64,000 bases of DNA from Caballeronia glebae (GCF_001545035.1 NZ_FCOJ02000028.1:1-64000); one strand, 5' to 3'. Counted from the stretch's first letter, positions 1-8,780 are shown. The notes: a model not told the origin generated them from the letters alone. Program-made: numbers and translations.

Positions 1-149
1 GTGCGGCGGTGCTCGGCATTCTGAGCGACGGCTTCACGCTCATCGGCATCAACGCGTTCACGTTCAACATCATTCTCGGGGGCGCGATTCTCGCCGCGAT
101 GATCTTCAACATCCACGTCGGACGGATTCGCCGCAAGGGAGCACGGTGA
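1..149 (+). CDS. Sugar ABC transporter permease, C-terminal fragment
   Basis: Only the last 48 codons are in the window; the frame begins at base 3 and ends with TGA at 147-149. The residues form a hydrophobic stretch ending in a basic tail (GRIRRKGAR), as at the cytoplasmic C-terminus of RbsC/FrcC-type permeases (BPD_transp_2 family). The stop overlaps the ATG of the following ATPase gene (TGATG), so the two are translationally coupled parts of one importer operon. The substrate cannot be told from this fragment. Confidence 0.75.
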   Translation, partial: AAVLGILSDGFTLIGINAFTFNIILGGAILAAMIFNIHVGRIRRKGAR

Positions 150-955
150 TGGCAGAACCGCAAACGGCTCCCGCAGCGCACGCCGATCACGCCAACCTCG
201 CGCTGCGCGGCGACAATCTCGTCAAGCGTTTCGGCGCAGTCACCGCGCTCGACGGCGTGTCGCTCACGCTCGGCCAGGGCGAGATTCTCGGCATTCTCGG
301 CGACAACGGCGCGGGCAAATCGACGCTCGTGAAAATCCTCACGGGGTTTCATCAGCAAACGAGCGGCACGCTGCACGTGCACGGCGCGGAAACGCTGCTC
401 AAGTCCGTCGATCATGCGCGCTCGCTCGGCATCGAATGCGTGTATCAGGATCTCGCGCTCGCGAATTCGCTGTCGATCTACCACAACATGTTTCTCAATC
501 GGGAGATCGTGCGGCGCGGTCCGTTCAGGCTCGTCGATCACAAGCAGATGCGCGAGCGCGCGGCGCAATGTCTCGAAGATATCGGCGTGCACGTGCCTTC
601 CGTCGATCTGCCGGTGGAGCGTTTGTCGGGCGGTCAGCGTCAGGCGATCGCGGTCGCGCGCGCGGTGCATTCGAACGCGAAGATCCTGCTGCTCGACGAG
701 CCGCTCGCCGCGATGGGCGCGCGCGAGGCCGCGCTCATCATCGATCTCGTGATGCGCCTGAAGGAAAAAGGCGGTCTCTCGATCATCATGATCATGCACA
801 ACTACGCGCAGACGCTCGACATCGCGGATCGCATCATGTTGATGCAGCGCGGCCGCGTGACCTACGAGCAGAAGAGCGCGAATACGTCAGTCGCGGAGTT
901 GATGGATATCGTGCGGCGGGAATATCGGGCGATGCGCGCGACGACCGCTCAATAG
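149..955 (+). CDS. Sugar ABC transporter ATP-binding protein (single ABC domain, FrcA-like)
   Basis: 268 aa. This is the cytoplasmic ATPase that drives a carbohydrate importer together with the permease just upstream. Walker A is GDNGAGKST (about 51-59), the signature is LSGGQ (159-163) and Walker B is ILLLDEP (179-185). The protein has one nucleotide-binding domain, like FrcA, not the two fused domains of RbsA/AraG. The ATG at 149 overlaps the permease stop; a GTG at 146 would add one residue. The GntR-type gene 21 bp downstream probably regulates the same operon. The sugar is unknown because the binding protein lies outside the window. Confidence 0.88.
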   Translation: MAEPQTAPAAHADHANLALRGDNLVKRFGAVTALDGVSLTLGQGEILGILGDNGAGKSTLVKILTGFHQQTSGTLHVHGAETLLKSVDHARSLGIECVYQDLALANSLSIYHNMFLNREIVRRGPFRLVDHKQMRERAAQCLEDIGVHVPSVDLPVERLSGGQRQAIAVARAVHSNAKILLLDEPLAAMGAREAALIIDLVMRLKEKGGLSIIMIMHNYAQTLDIADRIMLMQRGRVTYEQKSANTSVAELMDIVRREYRAMRATTAQ

Positions 956-976
956 CCGCCGTTCGAGCCGCGCGTC

Positions 977-1720
977 ATGGATTACCGCAACCCCAGGCAA
1001 CGCAAGAGCATGCACGGACGCATCGTGCAGGAGCTCGGTATGCAGATCGTGAGCGGCGGCATTGCGCCGGGCGAGCGTCTGCCCGCCGAGCCCACGCTCT
1101 GCGAAAGCTATGGCGTGAGCCGGCCGGTGCTGCGCGAGGCGACGCGCGTGCTCGTCGCGAAGGGGCTCGTCGTATCGAAGCCGCGCGTGGGCAGCGTCGT
1201 GCGCGCGCGCGACGAATGGCACATGCTCGACCCCGACGTGCTCGTGTGGACGATCAGCCATCTTCCCGAAGGCGAGTTCTTCCGCGCGTTGATGACGGTG
1301 CGCCAGATCATCGAGCCCGCCGCCGCCGCGCTCGCGGCCATCACCGCCACGGATGACGACATCGCGCGCATCGGCGCCGCGTATGAACGCATGGAAGGCG
1401 CGCAAGACGCCGCCGCTCTGCTCGATCCGGACCTCGAATTTCATCGCTCGATCATGGCGGCGACGCATAACGACATGCTCGCGTATATCGGCAACATGCT
1501 CTCGCTCGCGCTCACCGAATCGATCAAGCTCACGAGCCGTCATCCGAACACGCACGCGCTGTCGCTGCCGCGACACAAGGCGATCTTCACCGCTATCGTG
1601 AACCGCGACGCGCTCGCGGCGCGTCAGGCGAGCGTCGTGCAGCTCGACAACGCACGCGCCGACGCCACGTCGATCCTCGGCGGGGCGGCGCTCGAACACG
1701 ACCGGCCGCTCGCGGGGTAA
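977..1720 (+). CDS. GntR/FadR-family transcriptional regulator (FCD domain)
   Basis: 247 aa. The N-terminal winged helix covers about residues 12-75, with the GntR pattern G-E-R-L-P-A-E-P-T-L followed by G-V-S-R-P-V-L-R-E-A. The C-terminal all-helical FCD effector domain spans about 95-235 and contains the usual acidic and His positions (for example DLEFHRSIMAATHN). This layout is typical of regulators of sugar-acid and aldonate catabolism. It follows the ABC transporter genes by 21 bp in the same direction, so it is most likely the local regulator of sugar uptake. The ligand is not predictable from the sequence. Confidence 0.85.
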   Translation: MDYRNPRQRKSMHGRIVQELGMQIVSGGIAPGERLPAEPTLCESYGVSRPVLREATRVLVAKGLVVSKPRVGSVVRARDEWHMLDPDVLVWTISHLPEGEFFRALMTVRQIIEPAAAALAAITATDDDIARIGAAYERMEGAQDAAALLDPDLEFHRSIMAATHNDMLAYIGNMLSLALTESIKLTSRHPNTHALSLPRHKAIFTAIVNRDALAARQASVVQLDNARADATSILGGAALEHDRPLAG

Positions 1721-2021
1721 CAATTCCCGATCGGTCGCGTCGAAACGTTTGCTTCAGACGAAATTCGTTCAAGTCCCGTTCATCCCCGCCGTAAACCCTA
1801 TTGAGACCGGCTTCGACGCGGTCTTCTCTTCCCCTCCCGCTTCCGGCAGCGCCCTTTTCCGGACGGCTCACCGGGGTTAATCGACAAGCATTCCACCGTT
1901 CCTGCGTCCCACGCGGAATCAAGGTCCGTCATCGGTCCGTCCGCGTTCGTCCGGACGACTCGTGGAACGTGTGCCTACTTCGTGGACATGGATGTTGGCC
2001 ATTTAGTAGTGCGCATTGACA
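1721..2021. other. Intergenic region between GntR gene and lipoprotein gene
   Basis: About 300 bp without a credible gene. It should hold the promoter of the downstream lipoprotein gene and the weak hairpin noted separately. I see no clear -35/-10 pair. Short open frames here have no recognisable content. Confidence 0.5.
1804..1830 (+). terminator. Possible weak terminator after the GntR gene
   Basis: A 6-bp stem AGACCG/CGGTCT with a 9-nt loop is followed by TCTCTTCC. The stem is short and the tract is not pure T, so this is tentative. Its position 80 bp after the stop fits the end of the ABC-GntR operon. Confidence 0.35.
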
Positions 2022-3359
2022 ATGACGAACTTCGCTTCTGCCGGTGATCCGGCTTTCCGCTTCATTCGATTCAAGGCCGTTACGCTCGCGGTTGCGGCAA
2101 GCGTGCTGCTTGCCGCATGCGGTGGCGGTGGCGGCGACAACAGCGCTTCATCAACGAACGCCACGCAGAGCGGCAGCGCGTCCGCGTCTTCCGTGAGCAT
2201 CGCGGGATCGGATCTGCCGGCCTCGGGCACGGGAACGACGAAGCTCACGACGAGCCCGCCTGCCATCGGCACTGCGAACGTGCCCTCGACGACGCCGTCG
2301 TCCAACGCCGATAGCACGACGGACAGCACCCCGGCGAGCGGCGCGTCCTCGCCCGCCGCCAGCGCGCCTGCTCCGGCGTCCAGCCCGAATAGCACCGGCG
2401 GCAACGGCAGCATCACGCCGCCGCAGCAGTCCGCGCGGCTCTTCTATGGCGTGAACGGCCACAACAACGAGGGCGGCGCTTACGATATCTCCAGCCCCGC
2501 GCTGCAGCTTTCGCAATTGCAGGATCTCGGCGCGAAGCTGTATCGCAACGAGGTCTATAGCCAGGGCACCGCGAACAAGCTCGCGGGCGTCGCCGACATC
2601 ATGGCGACCGGCGGCGTGACCGTGTATCCCGTGATCCTCATGGCCATCGACACGTTCATCAACGAAACCGACGGCTACAACGCTGGCTTCGCTCTCGGCC
2701 AACAGACGGCGAGTTCGCGCCGCTATCCGTACTACGAGGTCACGAACGAGATGGAAAGCGCGCTGCTGCTCGGCAATGTCGATGGCGTGTATCCGTCGCA
2801 ATACGACCTCACGAAGTTCAGAATTCTGCGCGGCGTCATTCGCGGGATGATCGCGGGCATCAAGTCCGTCGATACGGCGGGAAAGATCATCATGGGCGGC
2901 GGCACGTGGCTGCACTATGGCTTCGCGCAGATGCTCGCGGCCGGCATGGAGCCGGACGGCAGTCTCGGGCATCCGGCCGTCGACTGGGACATCACGGCGT
3001 GGCACTGGTATTCGGATCAGAACGACATCACCCACGCCTGCGGCGGCACGGGTTGTCATAACGTGCTCGCGGCGCTAAAGGCGCTCGGCAAGCCGATCTG
3101 GATCAACGAGTTCGGCGTGCGCCCGAACTACGGCACCGACCAGCAGATCGCGGCGTATCTGGCCGGCAACCAGATGATGGCGCAGTTCGTGGCGCTCGCA
3201 TCGACCTACGATATCGAATCGATCCAGAGCTACGAGCTTTACGACGATCCGTCGAACCTGCAAGGCGGAGGCGCGTATGGCTTGCTGAAGAACGACGGCC
3301 ATACGCAGAAGCCCGCCTATGCCGCGTTCAAGAACTTCGTCGCCGCGAATCCTATGTGA
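2022..3359 (+). CDS. Secreted lipoprotein, clan GH-A-like glycoside hydrolase
   Basis: 445 aa. The N-terminus is a lipoprotein signal with lipobox LAAC (Cys33). A roughly 100-residue linker rich in Ser, Thr, Ala, Gly and Pro follows, then a TIM-barrel-like domain. Two Glu residues sit where the GH-A clan has its catalytic pair: NE in a VTNEME context (about Glu243, acid/base) and WINEFG (about Glu363, nucleophile). It is therefore probably a cell-surface or periplasmic polysaccharide hydrolase; the exact GH family (GH39/GH5-like) is unsettled. ATG 2022 was preferred to an in-frame TTG at 2016. Its last 8 bp overlap the convergent Rieske gene. Confidence 0.75.
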   Translation: MTNFASAGDPAFRFIRFKAVTLAVAASVLLAACGGGGGDNSASSTNATQSGSASASSVSIAGSDLPASGTGTTKLTTSPPAIGTANVPSTTPSSNADSTTDSTPASGASSPAASAPAPASSPNSTGGNGSITPPQQSARLFYGVNGHNNEGGAYDISSPALQLSQLQDLGAKLYRNEVYSQGTANKLAGVADIMATGGVTVYPVILMAIDTFINETDGYNAGFALGQQTASSRRYPYYEVTNEMESALLLGNVDGVYPSQYDLTKFRILRGVIRGMIAGIKSVDTAGKIIMGGGTWLHYGFAQMLAAGMEPDGSLGHPAVDWDITAWHWYSDQNDITHACGGTGCHNVLAALKALGKPIWINEFGVRPNYGTDQQIAAYLAGNQMMAQFVALASTYDIESIQSYELYDDPSNLQGGGAYGLLKNDGHTQKPAYAAFKNFVAANPM

Positions 3360-3687
3360 TGCTTGCGTCTTCGATCACCACACGGCCATTGTCGATGCGG
3401 ATGGGAATGCGCCTGAGGCTCGCGCCGAGACACGGTCCATCGACGCACACGCCGTCTTCGAAGCGAAACATCGCGCTGTGATGGGCGCACATCAGCAGTC
3501 CGCCTTCGTAGGTCCAGAACGCGCCGGGCTCGTAGTTGAGCGGAATCGAGAAGTGCGGGCAGACGTTGCGATACGCCCACGCATCGCCGCCGCGTCGCAG
3601 CACGAGCACCGTCGGCGCGGCTTCGAGGCCGCCGCCATCGGGCACTTCGTGAAGCGCGCAGATATCGTTCGACGCCGGGTCAGTCAC
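3352..3687 (-). CDS. Rieske [2Fe-2S] ferredoxin-like protein
   Basis: 111 aa. Rieske ligands are visible as C43-P-H45 and C67-A-H-H70, separated by 21 residues between the two pairs. The protein is a small soluble Rieske domain with no oxygenase or reductase partner nearby. It starts at GTG 3687, which overlaps the TGA of the intradiol dioxygenase (GTGA), so it is translationally coupled as the last gene of the hydroquinone operon. A likely role is electron donation to, or reductive reactivation of, a ring-cleavage iron enzyme; this is inference. The GTG is required because the frame upstream is shared with the dioxygenase coding sequence. Confidence 0.8.
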   Translation of the reverse strand: MTDPASNDICALHEVPDGGGLEAAPTVLVLRRGGDAWAYRNVCPHFSIPLNYEPGAFWTYEGGLLMCAHHSAMFRFEDGVCVDGPCLGASLRRIPIRIDNGRVVIEDASIT

Positions 3688-4502
3688 GCTCGCCCCCGCG
3701 GGATCAGCACGAAATCGCGCGCGGCGTCGTAGCCTTCCCTGCCCGCCACATACTCGATCACGAGCGAGCGCTTCACACCGAACACCGCATCGGAGCGCAC
3801 GTAGGGATCGTCGGATGAATAGAGCGCGGTCGTCAGCGACTCGTAGCCGGGCGCGTCGATGCGGAAGTGAATGTGCGCGGGACGCATCGGATGACGGCCC
3901 GTCGCGACGAGCATCTGGCCGACGGGACCGTCGGTTGGAATCGGATAGCTCGTCGGCTTGATCGAATGGAACGCGTACGCGCCGTCCGCGCCGGTGCGAA
4001 AGCGCCCGCGCAGATTGCCTTCCGGCTGATCCGGGTCCTGGCCTTCGTACATGCCGTTCGGCGCGGTTTGCCAGACTTCGACGAGCGCATCGGCGACGGG
4101 CTTGCCGTTCACGTCGTTGACCGTGCCATGAAAGAACACCGGCTCGCCATCGCTCTGCGCGATGTTCGCGCCGAACGCCGATTCCTTCACGCCATCGCGA
4201 TAGAACGGGCCGAGCAGGCTGCTCTCGGTCGCGGCGTCGTCGTGATGCTGGTTGATGTCGTCGAGCACGATCGAAAGCCCCAGCGTATCCGACAGCAAAA
4301 TGAACTCCTGGCGGATGCCGTCGCACTTCTTGCCGGTCGCGGTGAGGAACTCGATGCCGCGTCGCCATTCGTCGTGCGTGAGATTCACCTCGCGCGCGAA
4401 CGCATGCAGGTGACGCACGAGCGCGATGACGATTTCCTTCGTGCGCGCATCGGCGCAATGGCCGAAGGAATCGGTGACGGATTGCGTAAGTGACTCGTTC
4501 AT
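3684..4502 (-). CDS. Intradiol ring-cleavage dioxygenase, probably hydroxyquinol 1,2-dioxygenase
   Basis: 272 aa, cytoplasmic. The intradiol family converts catecholic rings to cis,cis-muconates using non-haem Fe(III). The four iron ligands are recognisable as Tyr152 (GMYEG), Tyr186 (SYPIP), His210 and His212 (AHIHF). The N-terminal helical dimerisation segment of the catechol/hydroxyquinol 1,2-dioxygenase branch is present. The start codon overlaps the maleylacetate reductase stop (ATGA). Because the neighbour is maleylacetate reductase, cleavage of hydroxyquinol (1,2,4-trihydroxybenzene) to maleylacetate is the best assignment. Catechol or chlorocatechol 1,2-dioxygenase remains possible. 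Equivalent genes occur in p-nitrophenol/hydroquinone clusters. Confidence 0.82.
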   Translation of the reverse strand: MNESLTQSVTDSFGHCADARTKEIVIALVRHLHAFAREVNLTHDEWRRGIEFLTATGKKCDGIRQEFILLSDTLGLSIVLDDINQHHDDAATESSLLGPFYRDGVKESAFGANIAQSDGEPVFFHGTVNDVNGKPVADALVEVWQTAPNGMYEGQDPDQPEGNLRGRFRTGADGAYAFHSIKPTSYPIPTDGPVGQMLVATGRHPMRPAHIHFRIDAPGYESLTTALYSSDDPYVRSDAVFGVKRSLVIEYVAGREGYDAARDFVLIPRGRA

Positions 4503-5554
4503 GGTCGTCGTCCTTCGTAGGCCGCTTCGATCAATGCGCGCAGCGGCGCGCGTTCGACCGGACGCGGATTCCAGTACGGGCTCTTCAACGCGATATCGAC
4601 GGCGATGTCGATATCGCTCCCTTTCATACCGATGTCCTTGAGCGCGGTCGGCGCCCCATTCACGCGCGCGAGTTCGAATGCGCCTTCGGCGGCGTCGTTC
4701 AAGCCTAATGCACGCGCGATGCGCTTCATCGCGTCGGGCGCGGCATCGCGGTTATAGGCCAGCGCGTGCGGCAGCACAATGGTATGCGTTTCCGCATGCG
4801 GCAGATTGAACGTGCCACCGAGCGTATGACACAGCTTGTGATGCAGCGACATGCCGACGCTTCCGAGCACGGCGCCGCACAGCCACGCGCCGTACAGACA
4901 ATCGCCGCGCGCATCGAGATCGTCGGGCTTCGCGACGACCTTGCCGATGCCCTGCGCCAGCGCGCGAATGCCTTCTTCGGCCATCAGGCTCACGACGGGA
5001 TTCGCGTCTTGCGCATACAGCCCTTCGGCCGCGTGCGCAATCGCGTTGATGCCGCTCGTCACCGAAAGCGACGCGGGCAGCGAGACCGTGAGTTGCGGAT
5101 CGTAGATCACCGTCTTGGGCAGCACGCGCATGTCGCGGCCGGTCTTCTTCAGGCCCGCTTCGGTGAGGCCGTAGATCGGCGTCATCTCCGAACCCGCGTA
5201 GGTGGTCGGCACGGCGAGTATCGGCAGCGACGATGTCAACGCGATCGCCTTGCCGAGTCCCGTGGTCGAGCCGCCGCCGATGGCGATCGCGCAGTCCGCG
5301 CCGATACGCCGTGCATACTCGCGCGCCTCACGCGCCGTTTCGACGGGCACATGCATCACCGCTTCGGCGAACACGCCCGCCGCGCGATGTCCGATGCGCT
5401 CGGCAAGCGCTTCGGCCTGGTCGCGCTGCGGCGGCGTCGAGAGAATGAGCGCGCGCTGCGCGCCCAGAAGTTCGATCTCGCGTTCGAGATGTTCGATGCT
5501 TCCCGCACCGAACACCACGCGCGACGGCATGCCCTGATAAACGAACGATTGCAT
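4499..5554 (-). CDS. hapF: Maleylacetate reductase
   Basis: 351 aa, iron-containing alcohol dehydrogenase superfamily. It reduces maleylacetate to 3-oxoadipate with NAD(P)H, joining the hydroquinone and hydroxyquinol routes to the beta-ketoadipate pathway. The opening residues (FVYQGMPSRVVFGAGS), the nucleotide-binding GGGSTTGLGKA, and the PTTYAGSEMT segment are typical of this family. So is the conserved HHKLCHTLGG/HAETH His cluster. The start ATG 5554 gives the family length; a longer reading would run into the upstream dehydrogenase gene. It lies 14 bp after that dehydrogenase and overlaps the next gene by ATGA. Confidence 0.9.
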   Translation of the reverse strand: MQSFVYQGMPSRVVFGAGSIEHLEREIELLGAQRALILSTPPQRDQAEALAERIGHRAAGVFAEAVMHVPVETAREAREYARRIGADCAIAIGGGSTTGLGKAIALTSSLPILAVPTTYAGSEMTPIYGLTEAGLKKTGRDMRVLPKTVIYDPQLTVSLPASLSVTSGINAIAHAAEGLYAQDANPVVSLMAEEGIRALAQGIGKVVAKPDDLDARGDCLYGAWLCGAVLGSVGMSLHHKLCHTLGGTFNLPHAETHTIVLPHALAYNRDAAPDAMKRIARALGLNDAAEGAFELARVNGAPTALKDIGMKGSDIDIAVDIALKSPYWNPRPVERAPLRALIEAAYEGRRP

Positions 5555-5568
5555 GATTTCGAGTGCGC

Positions 5569-7032
5569 TCAGCGCGGATAGTAAGGCGGAATATTGGCGT
5601 CGACATTCACCCACACCGACTTCGCCTGAGTATATTCGCGCATCACTTCGAAGCCCATCTCGCGTCCATACCCGCTTGCGCCGACGCCGCCGAATGGCGA
5701 TCCCGGACTCACGCGCTTGTAGCAGTTGATCCACACCATGCCGCTCTTCAGTCGCCGCGCGAAGAGATGCGCGCGTTGCAGATCGCGCGTCCAGAGGCCC
5801 GCGCCGAGGCCGTATTCGGTGCCGTTGGCAATGGCGAGTCCTTCGTCATCCGAACTAAATGTGCTGACGGCGACGAACGGCCCGAACACTTCTTCCTGCG
5901 CGACGCGATCCGTCGGCTTCGCCTGCACGATGGTCGGCTCGACATAGCAGCCCTTCGCGAGCGCGGCGGCGTCCGGCGCTTTGCCGCCCGCAAGCACGCG
6001 CCCGCCCTGCTCGCGCGCGACATCGACATATGAGAGCACGCGATCGCGATGCATCTGCGACGTGAGCGGTCCCATCTCCGTCGAAGGATCGAGCGGATCG
6101 CCGATACGGATTGAGCGCGCGAGCGACGTGAAGCGTTCGAGCAGATCGTCGGCAATGGATTCGTGCACGATCAAACGCGACGCCGCAATGCACGCCTGCC
6201 CCTGGTTATGAAAGATGCCGAACGCAGAGCCTTGCACGACGGCGTCGAGATCGGCGTCGGCGAACACGACGTTCGCGCCCTTGCCGCCGAGTTCGAGTTG
6301 CACTTTCTTCAGATTGCCGCTCGACGCCTGCACGATCTTGCGGCCGACAGCCGTCGATCCGGTGAACGCCACCTTGCCGATCTCCGGATGCTCCGCGATG
6401 TATTGACCCGCGACGTGGCCGAGACCCGGCAGCACGTTCACGACGCCCGCGGGAAAGCCGACCTCGGCCATCAGCGCGGCAATCGCGAGGCTCGACAAGG
6501 GCGTGAGTTCGGCGGGCTTCATCACGACGCAATTGCCCGCCGCGAGCGCGGGCGCCATCTTCCAGCTCGTGAACATCAGCGGGAAATTCCACGGCACGAC
6601 TTGCCCGACGATGCCGACCGGTTCGCGCGTCAGATAGTTGAGAAAGCCCGCTTCGACCGGAATCACCGAGCCTTCGAACTTGTCGGCCATGCCGCCGAAA
6701 TAGCGGAACGTCGCGGCCGTGCGTGGCACGTCGAGATTGCGCGTGTCGCGGATCGGGTGGCCCGTGTCCATCGATTCGAGACGCGCGAGTTCGTCGGCGT
6801 TCGCTTCGATCGCATCGGCGAGTTTCAGAAGCAGGCGTCCGCGATCCGCCGCCGCCATCGCGCTCCACGCCGGGAATGCCTTTTTCGCGGCTTGCACCGC
6901 GCGGTCGACGTCCTCGCGGCCGGCCATCGAGACTTGCGCGATCTCGCTGTTGTCGTGCGGGTTCAGGGTCGCGAGCGTTTCGCCGGAAAGGGCGGGCACG
7001 AAGCGGCCGTCGATGAAGAGTTGCGTTTGCAT
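5569..7032 (-). CDS. hapE: Aldehyde dehydrogenase, probable 4-hydroxymuconic semialdehyde dehydrogenase
   Basis: 487 aa, NAD(P)+-dependent ALDH superfamily. Visible motifs are the general base Glu in LELGGKGAN, the catalytic Cys in NQGQACIAASR, the VPWNFP cofactor segment and the EEVFGPF motif. By position between hydroquinone dioxygenase and maleylacetate reductase it should oxidise 4-hydroxymuconic semialdehyde to maleylacetate, as HapE does. The ATG at 7032 matches family length and begins the conserved LFIDGRFVP segment; an ORF extending upstream adds non-conserved residues. The sequence alone would also suit a betaine-aldehyde-type dehydrogenase, so the substrate comes from context. Confidence 0.85.
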   Translation of the reverse strand: MQTQLFIDGRFVPALSGETLATLNPHDNSEIAQVSMAGREDVDRAVQAAKKAFPAWSAMAAADRGRLLLKLADAIEANADELARLESMDTGHPIRDTRNLDVPRTAATFRYFGGMADKFEGSVIPVEAGFLNYLTREPVGIVGQVVPWNFPLMFTSWKMAPALAAGNCVVMKPAELTPLSSLAIAALMAEVGFPAGVVNVLPGLGHVAGQYIAEHPEIGKVAFTGSTAVGRKIVQASSGNLKKVQLELGGKGANVVFADADLDAVVQGSAFGIFHNQGQACIAASRLIVHESIADDLLERFTSLARSIRIGDPLDPSTEMGPLTSQMHRDRVLSYVDVAREQGGRVLAGGKAPDAAALAKGCYVEPTIVQAKPTDRVAQEEVFGPFVAVSTFSSDDEGLAIANGTEYGLGAGLWTRDLQRAHLFARRLKSGMVWINCYKRVSPGSPFGGVGASGYGREMGFEVMREYTQAKSVWVNVDANIPPYYPR

Positions 7033-7120
7033 GTCTTGCTCGTGTCGAAGATTGAAGACGAAACATTCCTCGCGACGCCTTTTTAAGGGCGTCATCGTGA
7101 AGCGTAAGAACGTGACGGAC

Positions 7121-8116
7121 TTAGAACGCGACCGGATACGGCGGCAACTCGCCGCTTTCGTAGCGCTTGGGGAGATCGGGCGTCGCGTTCTCCCACACGA
7201 GCAGCATCGAGCGCTTCTGCGAATAACCCTTGTGACGAATGTCGGCGGGCATCGCGGCGATATCGCCGGCGTTCATCGTGATGCGCGCGCGCGGATCGCC
7301 GGTGTCCTTGTCGGCCACATCCCAGATGATCTGATCCGACAGTTGCAGGAACCACTCGACGCGATCGTTGCCGTGAAAGACCGGCAGCACGAATTCCTCG
7401 GTCGTCGGGCAAAAGAGGCTTTGCTTGCACACGGATGTCACCGACGGATTCCACGTCACGTCCGAGCGCGACAGATACTTGAAAAGACTGAACGCGTGCA
7501 ACTGGCCTTCGAATCCGGGCTCGACATGAATCTCCGGCTCGTCCTGCGATACATCCGCGAACTGGCGATTCACCGGGAAGTCGTCGCGCAGTGGCGAATC
7601 GCCTTCGAGCCCCGGCATGCGCTTCGTCGCGATGCGCGTGCGGTCGATCGCCGCGATGTTGTCGCCGTGCTTCGCGCCGAACGCCGAGCCGGTTTCCTCG
7701 GGCGCCGCGAACGGATCGAAGCCTTCGTTGACCCAGTCCTTCAGAATCGCCTTGAAGGTCGCCATGATGATCGGCGTTTCAAATTGCTGCGTGTAATCGA
7801 CGCCCGCCTCGCGAAGGCTCGCGTTATACGCGCCGGCATACATGTCGACCTTGCCGTAGTGATTGCGCGTGCCGATCACTTCGTCGAAGTTGACCCAGCC
7901 GTAGAAGAAGCCCCACGCAACGTCGCGCATCATCGCGCGCAGGAAGTCGTCGGCGTGCATCTGATGCGAGCGCGTCTGTCCTTGCGCCGGCCACTTCACG
8001 GTGACGAAATACGCGTCGCGGCTGAATTCGAAATCGCCGAGCCTGAAGGTGCGATAGCCCGTGGCCGCATCGGGGTCGGTCGCGACGACGCTCTGCAAAA
8101 AAACGGTTTGATCCAT
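7121..8116 (-). CDS. hapD: Hydroquinone 1,2-dioxygenase, large (catalytic) subunit
   Basis: 331 aa, cupin-fold Fe(II) dioxygenase of the HapD/PnpD type. It opens hydroquinone between C1 and C2 to give 4-hydroxymuconic semialdehyde. The family's iron ligands, known from the PnpCD structure as His-x-Asn-x3-Glu plus a distal His, are present as H248, N250, E254 (VFHGNDRVEWF) and H295 (IRHKGYS). The 47-residue gap between H248 and H295 is the same as I recall for PnpD. ATG 8116 has GGAG nine bases upstream. The gene sits 35 bp after the small-subunit gene. The correct ligand set makes the assignment strong even without a homology search. Confidence 0.92.
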   Translation of the reverse strand: MDQTVFLQSVVATDPDAATGYRTFRLGDFEFSRDAYFVTVKWPAQGQTRSHQMHADDFLRAMMRDVAWGFFYGWVNFDEVIGTRNHYGKVDMYAGAYNASLREAGVDYTQQFETPIIMATFKAILKDWVNEGFDPFAAPEETGSAFGAKHGDNIAAIDRTRIATKRMPGLEGDSPLRDDFPVNRQFADVSQDEPEIHVEPGFEGQLHAFSLFKYLSRSDVTWNPSVTSVCKQSLFCPTTEEFVLPVFHGNDRVEWFLQLSDQIIWDVADKDTGDPRARITMNAGDIAAMPADIRHKGYSQKRSMLLVWENATPDLPKRYESGELPPYPVAF

Positions 8117-8151
8117 GATGGTGTGCTCCGAAAGATGAGAGTTCGCGGGAT

Positions 8152-8643
8152 TCATTGAATGCAGATGTCGGCCCACTTCTCGACCGATTCGGCGCCGGCG
8201 ATCGTCTGCACGAGCAGCACGCCGGTCTTTCGCGCTTCGAAGCGATACGCAGCGCCCGCCGGCAGCAGCGCCTGATGACCGCGACGCAAGCGCACGAAGC
8301 CCATCTTCTGGCCCGAGGGTTCGCCTTCGAGTTTCACCGTGCCTTCGATCTCGGTGCTCACCAGCGCGCCATCGGAAGGCTTGATGAAGTGCACGTCGAT
8401 CTCGCCATCGAGCGCGACCACGAATTCATCGTGCGATGCCGTGAACCACGGCGACACGCCTTCGGCGCGCAGCGTTTCGATCACGTACTTGAGGTTCTTG
8501 CCGACGATAACTTTTTCATAGGGCGCGGAATGGCTCGCCACTTCGAACACGTTAGACATCACGTAATGCGAGGCTTGTCCCTTGATGATTTCGATGGTGC
8601 CTTTGCGATGGTTATCGAGGCTTCCGAACTGGGTCTGTTGCAT
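8152..8643 (-). CDS. hapC: Hydroquinone 1,2-dioxygenase, small subunit
   Basis: 163 aa, a small cupin-like protein. It matches HapC/PnpC in size, in its single cupin-type barrel (residues about 50-150) and in lying immediately before the large-subunit gene. The small subunit carries no iron and stabilises the alpha2beta2 enzyme. ATG 8643 has GGAG about seven bases upstream. Two earlier in-frame starts (ATG 8655, GTG 8667) exist but have poorer ribosome-binding sites. Confidence 0.88.
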   Translation of the reverse strand: MQQTQFGSLDNHRKGTIEIIKGQASHYVMSNVFEVASHSAPYEKVIVGKNLKYVIETLRAEGVSPWFTASHDEFVVALDGEIDVHFIKPSDGALVSTEIEGTVKLEGEPSGQKMGFVRLRRGHQALLPAGAAYRFEARKTGVLLVQTIAGAESVEKWADICIQ

Positions 8644-8780
8644 GTCTGTCTCCATGTCTGCGTTCACGTTCGCGGTGTCGCTCTGGAATCAAGATTAGGG
8701 CTGCGAGGGGCGCGAGGCAATGAATCGAGGTTCGCGTTTGCCGAACGATGCGTGCTCGATCGCGACCCTAGGGAAAGTAC

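Noticed and set aside
1801..2019. 72-codon plus-strand frame
   Set aside because: Contains the weak hairpin and has no recognisable content; looks like intergenic DNA.
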